Shown here one piece after another: positions 11,216 to 21,299 of a DNA stretch of 45,187 bases. The stretch is from Spirogloea muscicola (lineage: Eukaryota; Streptophyta; Zygnematophyceae; Spirogloeales; Spirogloeaceae). Within the stretch, counting starts at the first letter, position 1, and each line of letters begins with the position of its first letter. The stretch lies in the NCBI GenBank assembly GCA_009602725.1, contig WELB01000098.1, positions 304,735 to 349,921 of the forward strand, read 5' to 3'. Made by a program: the position numbers and the translations under genes. A model generated the notes under the pieces. That model saw nothing but the letters and a program-made list of their open reading frames with translations. It was not told the origin of the DNA and did not search any database.

Positions 11216-11700
11216 CTAACATAGAGGCGGCGGCAGCAGCAGCGCCAGCAAAGGCGGCGGCGGAGGCACAAAGTCGGCAATCAGTCCCGGCGGCAGCCTC
11301 TGGCTTGCGCAGCGGGGTTGCTCTTCCTCCCCTCAGTTCATCTGACTTCCTACTGCTGACACGGGGTTACTAAGAGCGCCCTGGCTGCCTAGCCTGTGGC
11401 TCCGTCATGAACACCTGTCTGCATCTGGCTGGCTTTCACAGCCGCTCTTTAAATGTCAGCAGCCGCATTCAGTCAGCGCGAGAGACTGGGCCGACAAGAC
11501 TGCTCGGCTCCCGCCCTTCACACCCTTTGTGCTCGGTCCAGCAACCGATCACTCGGGGTTACTGAGCTCCCATTCGCTATAGTCTCTTGCATAGCTGTGT
11601 GGTTTTGGCGGTGGACCTTGTTCATTGCTTGTGGGCTGGCTTTTTGCAACCCCCGCTCCCTTTGTAAAAGCTCACTTCTTCCTTATAACCTGCCGCTAAG
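11216..11700 (+). mobile_element. Retrotransposon 3' end with two hairpin tails
   Basis: The coding end reads RQSVPAAASGLRSG...SSSDFLLLTRGY, stop at about 11370. The 3' flank contains CTGGCTTTCACAGCC (about 11430) and then GGGCTGGCTTTTTGCAACCC with a variant of the purine/pyrimidine tail up to about 11690. The element is strongly 5'-truncated. Confidence 0.6.
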
Positions 11701-12045
11701 CTAGCCGGTACCCGCCAACACTAGTTGAGGTGGGTTATACTCATCAAAGCGTGCTTGAGGGCTTCTCAGCAAATACATCGACTTCTCTTTGAGCAACACA
11801 GGCGGCAACATGCATTGTGACCGATGCCATTCCTCGGCATGGGCAGGTAGTGTATCTTTCCTGACTGGAGCTGAGCTGGAGGTACTGTGCTCGCGACTCG
11901 ACTCCTTTTCGTACAGACCAATCGTCTCCACCTTACATGTCCACAGGTGCCGCCACCACACCACTCTTGTCAGATCGGCATGAGTCACACCGACGAGATA
12001 TGACACAACAAGGCTTGATCTCTCAACACACGTCCCTAGCTTGCA
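11701..12045. other. Unassigned stretch
   Basis: No exon with a recognisable domain on either strand, and no RNA gene seen. It lies between a retrotransposon tail and dispersed repeat copy B. Confidence 0.4.
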
Positions 12046-12392
12046 GGAGCCTGCAGGACTGCGAGGACCAGTGCGGCTGCCATTGTGTTGGCCTCCTGAC
12101 TGCTGCGCAGCTTGGCTTCTCAGATGTACTCGAGGGTAGCAGGCTGCTATCAGAAACGTGGGCCAGAAACGGCCGTAGTGCGCTGTGCCGGGACCTCTGC
12201 ATGGGCTGGACATCAACGATAAGCAAAACAATGGGCTGGCAAAGCAGCTGCTCGCGCAGCTAGTGCAATCTTAATGAACAATTCCCGTGCAGACAATGTT
12301 GCGGTGGCCAGGCCATCTGCGGAGCTGTATTTTATGCGACCTGAGAAGACGCGTCAAGAGCTCGAGAGGACAGCACGCGGCCATCTGGAAAT
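12046..12392 (+). repeat. Dispersed repeat, copy B
   Basis: Diverged duplicate of 10150-10464 in the same orientation, ending 46 bp before the cyclophilin stop codon, so it probably lies in that gene's 3' UTR or flank. One frame reads AELYFMRPEKTRQELER, which hints that the repeat once coded for protein. Copy A is broken by stops in the same frame. Confidence 0.7.
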
Positions 12393-12438
12393 GTAGGTCA
12401 AGCAATACTCCACCCAAAAGCTGTGCAGCAGATACCCT

Positions 12439-14488
12439 CTACAGAGGCAGCTCGCCGCTGTCGGCAATTGTGATGGTCTTCTTGGGCTTGCCCTGCTGCG
12501 TGCCCTCTGCCTCCATGGCGTAGACAACGTCCATGCCGTTGAGCACCTTGCCAAAGACGACATGTCGACCGTCCAGCCTGGCATCGGAACATGGGGATAA
12601 GAATCTGAATGCAATCATGGTCACTTTACCTGATTCCAGCAACAAATTGTAAGCTGTACACTTCAAAGCCTTCAAGATTGCTGCATTGCATTGCTGCAGT
12701 AATAGCCTCAATGCAGCAGGCCTTACCAGCTCGTCTTGACAGTGCAGATGAAGAACTGCGAGCCATTGGTGTTGGGCCCAGCGTTGGCCATCGAAAGAGT
12801 TCCTGCAGGTGGATGCAGCAGATTCACAGCTGCAGCATCTCACAACCCAAGAGCTCGCATGGCATGTGCAAAGCATGCCGCAGAACAACGTCGGCGCACA
12901 GTGTGTCCATGCCCGAGGCTACTGCTGCCCTTACCTGGGCCATTGTGCTTGAGCTTGAAATTCTCGTCTGCAAATTTCTCGCCATAGATTGATTCACCGC
13001 CCCGACCATCGCCGAGAGTAAAGTCCCCTCCCTGGATCATGAACTGCGGAATGATGCGGTGGAAGTCTGTGCCCTTGAAGTGGAGAGGCTTGCCGCTCTT
13101 GCCAGTGCCCTTCTCGCCTGAGCATTGCAAGCCATCGCCAGGTTGTTTGCATGGGTACATTAGTAGCTCAACTGTCTAGCAAGCAGGATGACACAGAGGC
13201 AGCTCAAGCACTTTGTGGTGCCTGCGCGCATGAGGGCAGTAAGGCACAGTGCAGCCTCAGACAAGACCCTGGAGGACCAGCTGCATTGTCTCAAGGCGTG
13301 CACAGGAGCACCAATATTTCATGGTGATGCCAATGGGTCGAATGGTTTCAGCTGATTTGATTTAACATGTCAAAAGGTGCTTCGATGCAATTTCCTGCTG
13401 CTAGTAATCCCATCTACCTGTGCAGAGAGCCCGGAAGTTTTCTGCACCAACAACATCCGAATGCAGGAGGCCATCAGACAGAAACCTCAGACATAGGCCT
13501 CCAATTTACTAAGGAGAAGCACCCTCCCCTCAGTAAGTGACCTATCACGACCGCCACCCGAGCTGCTTTTGATAGACCGAAGCAGACGCAACTTCAGAAG
13601 CAGCCGCGAGCGATCTTATGCTCACCCACTGTCTTGGGCACAGCGTTCCCATAGAGGCCCATCTCGATCCGCCCTGCGCACAGTCACAAACAGCAAACGA
13701 TAAGGAGGTCATCTGAGTCTGCAAGTTAGTGAGGATCAGCAATTTGTGGCTGTGCCAAGTTGATGAAGTCTATGATTACCTACTTAGGCATGGCATTCCA
13801 TATTCAAGCACCTTATCATATTCATTCTGCTGGTCGAGCAAGCGAAGTGGCATGAGGTTGCGGACCTGCCGGGACACCGTTGATCTCGACGTCGAAGTAG
13901 ACCTTGTGCGTGACCTCCTCCAGATTGTTGGACTTGGCCTGGAATCACGTAAAATCAGCGGCAGTGTCACGACGCAAGACGGCGAGGCAGCCGCAGTGGC
14001 AGCACCGCTGGACGACGGGCCAGCCACGATGCCGCGGCTACGACTACCAGAGTGTCGGGTTCTGCGGCGCTGGCTACTGGCAGCCAGCATTGATAGACCA
14101 GGCCGGCGGAAGCCAGAGCCTCGAGAGCCGCCGTCAGATGCGGATGGCGACGTTCCAGCCGCAATGGCCGCTAGCTAGCCGCCATGGTCGGGACTGACGC
14201 GGAGGCCGACAGTGCGCCATCGAGCGCTGCCGGCCACTGCTGCCGAATGAGACGTGCGCTGCGCCCAGCTTCGTGAGACTGGACCCTGCGCGACTGGAGG
14301 AAGGCCATCGCGGCCGGATGCGAGGCCCTGGACACGGCGGCCATGACCAGAGCCCGAGCTCCGGCGGCGGACGCGGCGGCAGCGGCGGCGGGGCTCACGT
14401 CGGAGGACGCGCAGCAGGACGAGAGCGCCACCGCGAGGAGCGCGGCAGCGGCCAGGAGCGACAGCGAGGCGCGCGGCGTCGTCGCCAT
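12439..14488 (-). CDS. Secreted/ER cyclophilin (peptidyl-prolyl cis-trans isomerase)
   Basis: Seven exons join in phase: 14488-14399, 13938-13866, 13673-13626, 13441-13418, 13117-12935, 12802-12727 and 12577-12439, giving 210 residues. The N-terminal signal peptide ([20 protein letters not shown]...SSCCASSD) has its own exon. The mature domain starts [16 protein letters not shown]. Active-site residues are present: [16 protein letters not shown] (catalytic Arg), [12 protein letters not shown] and [12 protein letters not shown] (Trp and His of the cyclosporin/proline pocket). The insertion [18 protein letters not shown] is typical of plant cyclophilins. The C-terminus ends DSGELPL, as in plant ER-type CYP20-1 proteins. 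It catalyses proline isomerisation during folding in the secretory pathway. Exon 4 is only 24 nt. Confidence 0.96.
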
Positions 14489-15104
14489 GGCCGTGGGCGC
14501 TGGGGTGCCCGCCGGAGGAGGCGCCGCGAGAGGCGCCGCAGGAGGCGCCGGGAGACGCGGCGGGAGATGCGGCGGGGCGCGCGGGCGCGGGCGGGGGGCT
14601 GGTGAGGGTCGTTACCGAACCATAGATCTGTAATCTCCCGGGCCGCCACGTCGACAATGCGATCCACGCGGACAAGCTTGGGGACCCCACGGGCCTGCCA
14701 CGTCTGCAATTTGCACGTCACGGGGCGCCACTGGACCAATCGATGCACGATGGAATGTGACATGGACATTGCCATGTCGGATTGGTGCCAGCTCAGCCTC
14801 GCTAACCGCGGTCGCTCCGTGGCTCTGTTGGGAGGGTTAGTTGGGCTATACGATCGATAGCTCGACTGCGGGGCCCATTGATCAACATGGGTATCTCATG
14901 AGGACAGGAGCGCGAGCTTGGGCTAACCGGGGTGCACTGGTACGTCTAACCGCGATATCCCGTCGAGGGCGAGAGTCCCGAGCTGTCTCGGTAATCCCCA
15001 AAGTCCCGAGCCAGGCCCGCCGCCGCCGCCGCCGCCGCCGCTGCAGCCGCTGGGCGCGCCGGATATTGCGGCGCCATCGCCCGGGCGCGCGGCGGCGCCG
15101 TCGN

Positions 15105-15152
<48 letters not shown>

Positions 15153-15530
15153 GGCCGCCCGCGCCAGGCCTGGCCGTCCGGCGAGCCGGCGTTGCCAGGG
15201 CCGCCTCGGATGAGAGCCGCCTCTCGGACGTTGCAGAAGACCCCGCCGTCTCCGCCGCCGCAGCCGCCGCTCCCGCCGCAGCTGCCGCCGGCGACGCCGC
15301 AGGTTCGCCTGCGAAACCTCTGCGCAGCCTCCCTTGCTGCGTCGAGCTCTCACCGGCCCAAGTAGAGGCTGGCCGGCAGCTGCCAGCTCCGCCAGCACCT
15401 GTCACGACCATGGAGCAGAGCCTGCCGTCTCGCGCCTGACGGCGCGTCGTCGACCTGCTCACGCTGTCAAAGGCGTTTCGTCAAGCTGCGGCCGTTTGCT
15501 GCATTGCTGACACCGCCTCCATGGCTGCTG
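14489..15530. other. Long GC-rich region between divergent cyclophilin and TIC40, with assembly join
   Basis: It holds CCG/GCC runs, a single N (15104) directly followed by 47 T (15105-15151), and a plus-strand frame MRAASRTLQKTPPSPPPQPP...LCAASLAASSS at about 15210-15365. That frame is Ser/Arg/Ala-rich and could be the missing plastid transit-peptide exon of TIC40, but no splice join could be fixed. Confidence 0.4.
15105..15151 (+). repeat. 47-T homopolymer beside an N
   Basis: An uninterrupted run of T directly after the single N at 15104. This could be a real poly(A)/poly(T) tract of an inserted retrocopy read on the opposite strand, or a contig-end artefact that was joined. Confidence 0.7.
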
Positions 15531-15531
15531 G

Positions 15532-15670
15532 AGCCAAGGGGATTGCTTTCCAGCGGCTAGTCGTTCTGACATGCCGATACCAACTAGAGGTTACTGAGTG
15601 ATGATCCTCGAAAAGAAAAGAATGGGCTGCTGATAATAAAAAAGCGGCTGTGAAAGCCAGCCAGGTGCAT
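15532..15670 (+). mobile_element. Short retrotransposon 3' end
   Basis: GGGGATTGCTTTCCAGCGGC followed by a frame related to PAAS.SD....TRGY and stop (about 15598). Then comes GCGGCTGTGAAAGCCAGCC (about 15642-15662), the hairpin tail in reverse orientation. These are probably two small remnants in opposite orientations. Confidence 0.45.
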
Positions 15671-15855
15671 ACAGAAGGGGGTTTATGACTATACTACAGT
15701 ATATATATGATTAGATGATGGAATGATTCTACCGCGAAAACTGTGGGAAAGCGATTCTTGGCCCCTTCGGTCTCTTGTCTATAAATAATTTCATTCTGCC
15801 TCGCCCCCTAGGGAAGGCCACTTGCTCAGTGGCAAAGTGGCCCGCCTTTGCTGCA

Positions 15856-18800
15856 GGGGTCCCTGCCAAGAGCAAAGCTGCGAAGCTCAAGAGCCGCAGG
15901 GTTGCGCAGGTGTCGCCGCCGCCGCCGGCCCCGCCCCCGAGCTCCAGCTCGTGAGTTCTCCCCAGAGCTGCCGTGATGGGCAGCTCCCAGCTCTGCTCTG
16001 GCTATGGATTCTGGTTGCAATTGTCAGGTGCTTGCGGAAGTGCCTGCTCGTGGCCAATGTGAGCTGAGAGCCGTCATCGGTGCGGCAATTGTCACTGCAA
16101 ACGCGTCATTGGCCATGCAAGTTGTCAGCTTCTTCCTGAGCCACGTCACTACCTCCGATGGCAGCTCCAGCAGTGCACGCCCGTTAAAGTATTGTCAGAG
16201 GGATAAACATCACGTGTGCTGAGAAGCTTATGACAGAGAAGTTTGAAAGAGCGCTTCGTGCCTGCCTGCCTCTGACAGGGGATCGCCACTTCTGTGGATC
16301 GGCGTCGGCGTCGGCCTGTCTGTGGCCTTCTCCTGGGTTCTCCCGACAGCTATCTGTCAATCATTGAAACATACCTAAGCGTAGTTATTGTCAGAAAGTT
16401 TGAGTCGCCTGTGAATCTTGCACCATCGCACTGTGTCGTAATCCTTCTCCTGTGTGCTTCAACCTTTCCGCCAAACGCTGTGGTCCCAAGTAGACTGAGG
16501 CTCCACCCCTGCTTGTGCTGTGCAGGCAGCAAAGCGTGCCCAGGTTTGGCAATCTCACCCAGATGTCTACCCTTGGTTCTTCAGCATTAGTGGTCCATCT
16601 TCAAGTCAGCTCTTTTCTGATGCATGCTGGAAGCAGCTGAGATTAGGCAATGTCCTGCTCTATGAACGAAGTAATGATAATATTCATGGTAACCATGGTA
16701 ATTAATTCCTAATTATGAAAATTGTCTTCCCCCTCTGCACCTTCCCACCCCCAAACCCAAAACCCCTCCCAGCAATATGCGATGCAGCAGATGCTCAAGC
16801 AGATGGCGAAGGGCGCGGGCGGGGCCGGCAACCCCTTTGCGGCGGCCACAGGCGGGGGGCCGAACCCATTTGCCGGCTTTGGGCTGCCGCCATTGCAGCC
16901 TTCTACAGGAGGCAGTGTGCCTCCGCCTTTCAGCTTCCCGGACGGCTTCGCCAAGCCGCCGCCTGCTTCGCCGACCCCCTCCCCTGCAGCTGCGTCTAGC
17001 GCATCGCCTGCCTCGACGGCGACTGTCGACATTACTCCGACGTCCACGAGCGACCCCTCCCCCTCTGCCTCGCCTCCTGCTGCCGACGTGGCGCAGCCAT
17101 CCTCCACCCCCACCAAGAAGCCAGGCAAGGGCGGCACAGAACAGTACCTCACGCCACAGTACCTTGGATCTTAGCAAGTGAAGCGAGGTCTTCATCTTAG
17201 CCGTTCCTTGGAGCATGGTGGCAGATGGCTGAGCCGAGGGAACATGTGTTGTTTCAGCCTTTGCGAACGTGACTGCGGATGTCATTGAAGAGCAGAAGCA
17301 GGCTGCAGCCCGTTCTGCTGAGCAGGAGAAGAAGAAACCCTTCTTCCAGGATGCCGAGGTCAGCCCCGCCGCATCGCAGTGGCTGCCAAGCGAGCTGCTC
17401 AGCTAGTCGCCATGCTGGACCTGCACCGGCTGCACTTGTCAAACCTTCGTAGCTATCTCTGCTGTCCAGGTTCTGAAAGAGCCCGACTTCAACTTTGGAA
17501 GTGGCAATGGAGCTAGTGGTGCTCAGGGTAAGGGGCCTTATCCTAAGCTTTGTAAAGCATGCGTAGCTCCTGTTCCAGTCTCAACCTGTGAGGTCCTCCT
17601 TCATTTGTGCTGTTCGTGCTATTCTTAGTGCTGTTGGGACGTGTTATGTCTGAGTGACTCAGAAGGCGTGCCTACCAAAGCACCATGAATATAGTCAAAC
17701 ATTATTAGCAATCCTAGATATCCATTGAAGTATCTAAGGAGGGAGCTGTCCTCTGTTTCTGCAGCCGACGGCAAGCAGGTCTTCTCAGTGGAGACGCTCG
17801 AGAAGATGATGGAAGACCCGACCATTCAGAAAATCATTTACCCGTGAGTTGCAGCTATTACTGCTGCCACCCACACGATGTGCTGCAGACTCACTGTGTA
17901 CTACCTAGACATGGCAAGTCAACCGCAAAGGCCAACTCTGTGGGTGTATTGGACATGGAGCAGAGCTTTGTCACTATTTAGTATTAGCTCACTATGTAAT
18001 ATAAGCTGACTCTTTGAGAAGAACGACGTCTTTTGTGGACAGTTACTTGCCAGAGGAGATGCGGAATCCTACCACATTCAAATGTACGTGCAACTCGCTC
18101 TTCAGCCAGCATTGTATAGTACAGAGGGGTTGAGTGTTGGAAACATTCCCAGTTGGATCAAGGTTTTACTCTGGAGTACTTGGGTTGCTGTGGAGAGGCG
18201 AATTGCTTGGGGGGGAGTGTGCTGGGCATACAAGGTAAAGCCTAACTCACTGTCTCCATGCGCTCGCAGGGATGATGCAGAATCCTCAGTACCGTCAGCA
18301 ACTGCAGGACATGCTGTGAGCCTTCTTAGCCTCGCTCTTGTTACCTGCTGTGCACGCCTCTTTGCTGCACACCTCAAGAGAACGACAAAGGTAGGTACAG
18401 GAGAGATTGATCATCCAATCTTAAGGCACTTCTTGCGTGCTTGGCAGCAACAATGGCATGGGCACTGACGGGCAGTGGGACGCGCGCATGGGCGACATGA
18501 TGAAGAACTTTGATCTCAGCAGTACTGAAGTGCGGGAACAATTTGGTGGGTGTTATGCTGCAACAGTTGCCAATGACCTTCACACCTTTTCTGACCTAGA
18601 TAAGTCTTCACTACATTGTAGGATTCATGCAGCCGTCCTTCAAATGGTTTTGGCCCTTCACTGACAGCGTATGTCATGTTTCTTCTTCTGTAGAGCAAAT
18701 TGGCATGAGCCCAGAGGAGGTGGTTGGCAAGATCATGGCAAACCCGGACGTTGCCATGGCGTTCCAGAACCCCAAGGTGCAGGCGGCCATCATGGATGTA

Positions 18801-19336
18801 AGCACCAGTCTTTCGCGCTCTACAATTGCTTTAGCACCGACTGGCGCACTTCTAGATGGATCATTGCCGCTGTCTCTGCAGCAGCCAAGGTTCGATGCTG
18901 TGGTTTGAGTGCCAACACAAGAGCCCCGTGCCTTAGGAATCCAGAGTCTAGAGTAAAATTTAAGAACGTGCAGGATCTGATACACCTGAGCTGCCTGTAT
19001 TGCTTGCAGTGTTCGCAAAACCCTCTCAATTTGGCCAAGTATCAGAATGACAAGGAGGTATATCAATGGCAGACTGTTGCGCAAGCTGATTTGTCTCAAC
19101 ATTCGTCACATGTTTTGATGGCCTTACGGAGTCTTTTTAGGTATAGCCAAAGCTCAAGCGGCTGCCACAAGTGACGCAGCGACCAAGTGCAGGCAGCTAG
19201 TCTGTTATACGGTGTCATTGTGGTTTTTGTTCATCTCGCATGCAACATTCTTTCCCACCTTGCTTTGATGCAGGTCATGGACGTCTTCAACAAGATCTCG
19301 GAGCTTTTCCCTGGAATGACGGGGTCAGCCTTCTAG
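15856..19336 (+). CDS. TIC40: TIC40, chloroplast inner-envelope protein import co-chaperone (5' end uncertain)
   Basis: Exons join in phase: ?-15950, 16279-16336, 16773-17124, 17258-17358, 17470-17527, 17765-17843, 18043-18083, 18270-18315, 18448-18545, 18694-18797, 19010-19057 and 19274-19336. The single membrane segment reads SPLLWIGVGVGLSVAFSW. Next come QYAMQQMLKQMAKG, a Gly/Pro/Phe-rich linker, and two STI1/Hip-type regions: FSVETLEKMMEDPTIQKIIY...YLPEEMRNPTTFKWMMQNPQ and SPEEVVGKIMANPDVAMAFQ...NPLNLAKYQNDKE, ending VMDVFNKISELFPGMTGSAF. In plants TIC40 sits in the inner envelope and coordinates Tic110 and Hsp93 during preprotein import. Intron 3 has a GC donor (CCAG|GCAAGG at 17124/17125). 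The first visible exon (AKSKAAKLKSRRVAQVSPPP) lacks an ATG; its acceptor may be at about 15809 or 15856, and the transit peptide lies upstream, unresolved. Confidence 0.93.
17125..17257 (+). other. GC-AG intron in TIC40
   Basis: The donor CCAG|GCAAGG is the strong consensus for GC introns. Only this join gives KKP-AFANVTADVIEEQKQ in phase (phase 1). GT candidates within 50 bp downstream break the frame. Confidence 0.8.
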
Positions 19337-19900
19337 GCTTTGCACCAGCACCCGCCCAAGATAGCTAGCAACTAAAGCCAGGAGCAGCTGGGCTGGGCTC
19401 GCCCGTGCAGTGCTTTTGAGAGAGTATGCATGGCTAGGACGCCCCTAGAACGCCGCTGCCTGCAGATTGTGCTGCATGCACACAGAGGGCGAGAGCGGCA
19501 GTGTTGAGAGAAATCCACTGCATCAAAGCAGCAGTGTTGAGGTTGTCACGTCCTCGTAACATCCTAAGTGCTCTTGCACATTACTCAGAGCAACCGGCAC
19601 CAGGTACCTTGCACGCTAGTCAACAGCTTGAGCAGCTAATGTGAGCATAAGGACGATCAGGGTCTGCACTGCAAGTGGGAAAGGAGAAGCAGAAGGGTTC
19701 ATGTGGTGGCATAGCACAGCGTGGTGGCTGCTCGAGGCCAGCCTGCAGATGGACCCAAGGGGTTTGACATGAAAGGAAGGACCTTAAGGGCCTGCACAGC
19801 ATGTGTGAAAATGAAGCATACTCCTGTAAGCTTGGGCGGCGTGGCAGCTTAAGATGAGGAATGGATGCGGCAGTCTCTGTGTAGCTGGAGGGATCTGGCT
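19337..19900. other. TIC40 3' flank
   Basis: No exon, RNA gene or repeat recognised. It leads into the retrotransposon tail at about 19950. Confidence 0.4.
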
Positions 19901-19944
19901 TGCACTTCTGGCAAGAGAAGAGCTGGGGCCTGTCTGTCTCTTCT

Positions 19945-20385
19945 TGTCCAGTCTACTTCGGCTGGCCTTTCACAGCCATCGCTCCCTTTCAGCTATCATC
20001 TTGTGTCTGGCTTTCAGAGAAGGTGGCCCTTCCAAAAGTGGGCGAGGGCTGTCAGAAGCCAGCCCAGAAGCAACACCTGCTTCCGATGTAAGGCAATGCC
20101 TATGAGAGGCCAGCCCACAAGAACTGAACAAGGTCAAAAAGGGCTAGAAGGCGCGAAGACTAGCTAGAAAGAAGTGGCACTTCCCAATGGGGGCAAGGGC
20201 TGTGAAAAGCCAGCCCGAAAAAGAATTGACAAAGGTTCGAAGGGGCCAAATGATGGAGGGGCCTAAAAAGCTAAGCAGCTACGAAGGGCCCTGAAGATGC
20301 TATGTCAGAACGGGGAAGATGAGTCACTCAGTACTTACGAGTGAGGAGCCTCAAGTCCGACAGACTAGCTGCCGGAGAACTATTC
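19945..20385. mobile_element. Retrotransposon 3' ends in opposite orientations
   Basis: On the plus strand a tail CGGCTGGCCTTTCACAGCC lies at about 19959-19980. On the minus strand, about 20385-20160, there is a short complete 3' end: coding tail (PAASLSDLRLLTRKY-like), then the GTTCTGACATAGCATCTTCA motif, the AGGCCCCTC.ATCATTTGGCC motif, GTCAATTCTTTTTCGGGCTG, the hairpin, and TTGCCCCCATTGGGAAGTGC. The minus-strand copy is only about 225 bp long, showing extreme 5' truncation. Confidence 0.65.
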
Positions 20386-20401
20386 CTAATAGCTAGAGGA
20401 C

Positions 20402-20436
20402 TGAATCCTAAACCCGAAACCCTAAACCCTAAGCCC
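20402..20436 (+). repeat. Telomere-motif tract / telo-box
   Basis: CCTAAACCCGAAACCCTAAA followed by CCCTAAGCCC: two exact AAACCCTAA motifs plus diverged copies of the plant telomere unit. Such telo-boxes are known in plants as promoter elements. This one lies about 350 bp upstream of the exon fragment at 20750. Confidence 0.7.
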
Positions 20437-20749
20437 GGGCGCGTAATCTGGGAGCACGGGCTCCCGACTTAATGCTTAACTCCCCGTTTGCATTACTGTT
20501 GGTTAGTTACTTCCTGTTCTCCACAAGGGTTCGGCCACCGTCAGGTTATCGCCAAATTAGAAGGGTAGGTGGCGCGACCTGGGTCTGACACACTGTGGAT
20601 GCTTTCTCGTCCGCCCCGCTCAGCGCGACCATACTCGATCCTTCAGGTTCCAGATTCTTAACCCCGTGGGCCAGATCTGGCGGTCCCGTCGCGACCAGCG
20701 CGCGCCCTAGCCCGCGCCCCCGCCAGCCTCGCCGCAGCGGCGGCGGCAG

Positions 20750-21071
20750 CGCCGGCGGCGGCCCCCCGGGCAAGGAGGAGCAGCTCCTGGACCAGGTGTA
20801 CGAGAAGCTCAGGTACCGGCAATGCCGCGCCCGCGCCGCCATGCTGCGCTCCGCGGCGGCGCCGAGCTCGGTGCCGGTTTCCATGGCGGCCAGCGACCGA
20901 TCCGGGCCGCTGCGCATCCACTACCGGCTTCGGCAAGGCCGCTGTAGCCTCGAGCTGACGGCCCTTGCCGAGCCTCGCGTCGCTGCAGCAAGACCATCTA
21001 CGCCTCCCCGCGGCCGCGCATGCTGGAGACCGTCAAGAGCTCCGACCACCTGGAGGGCTTCTCCTCGCCAC
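20750..21071 (+). CDS. Fragment of an unrecognised gene (two putative exons)
   Basis: Exon-like block 1 reads GPPGKEEQLLDQVYEKLR and stops at a donor (CTCAG|GTACCG, about 20813). Block 2 begins after CTGCAG (about 20987) and reads TIYASPRPRMLETVKSSDHL, then EGFSSPR, to a donor CACG|GTACGC at about 21071. The phase is compatible with a junction coding Ser. The downstream part is lost at the single-N join at 21227, so this is a partial gene. I do not recognise it. Confidence 0.4.
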
Positions 21072-21226
21072 GGTACGCCACACCACCAAATCACTGGAAC
21101 AGAGGATAGTTGGGGCCATTGGAAGTTCGGATCAGATACATTACATAGGGACATGGGAAGCAGCAGAGATCAGGCGCTGGAGTAGTATCTGCTTGCTTCA
21201 ATCACTGGCTGGAAATCTACTTGAGT

Positions 21227-21227
21227 N
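21227..21227. other. Single-N assembly join
   Basis: The N separates the partial gene at 20750-21071 from the start of the Arg/Ser-rich gene at 21300. The 5' UTR/promoter of the latter may lie in missing sequence. Confidence 0.8.
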
Positions 21228-21299
21228 CAAAGCCAGGCAGCCGCACCGGGGCGGTGCCGAGCGAGCGGCGGCGGCGGTGGCGGCGGCGGCGGCGGCGGC

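Noticed and set aside
14175-14690. Arg/Pro-rich minus-strand frame over the cyclophilin signal exon
   Set aside because: The cyclophilin frame has a clear signal peptide and correct splice phase; the other frame has neither.
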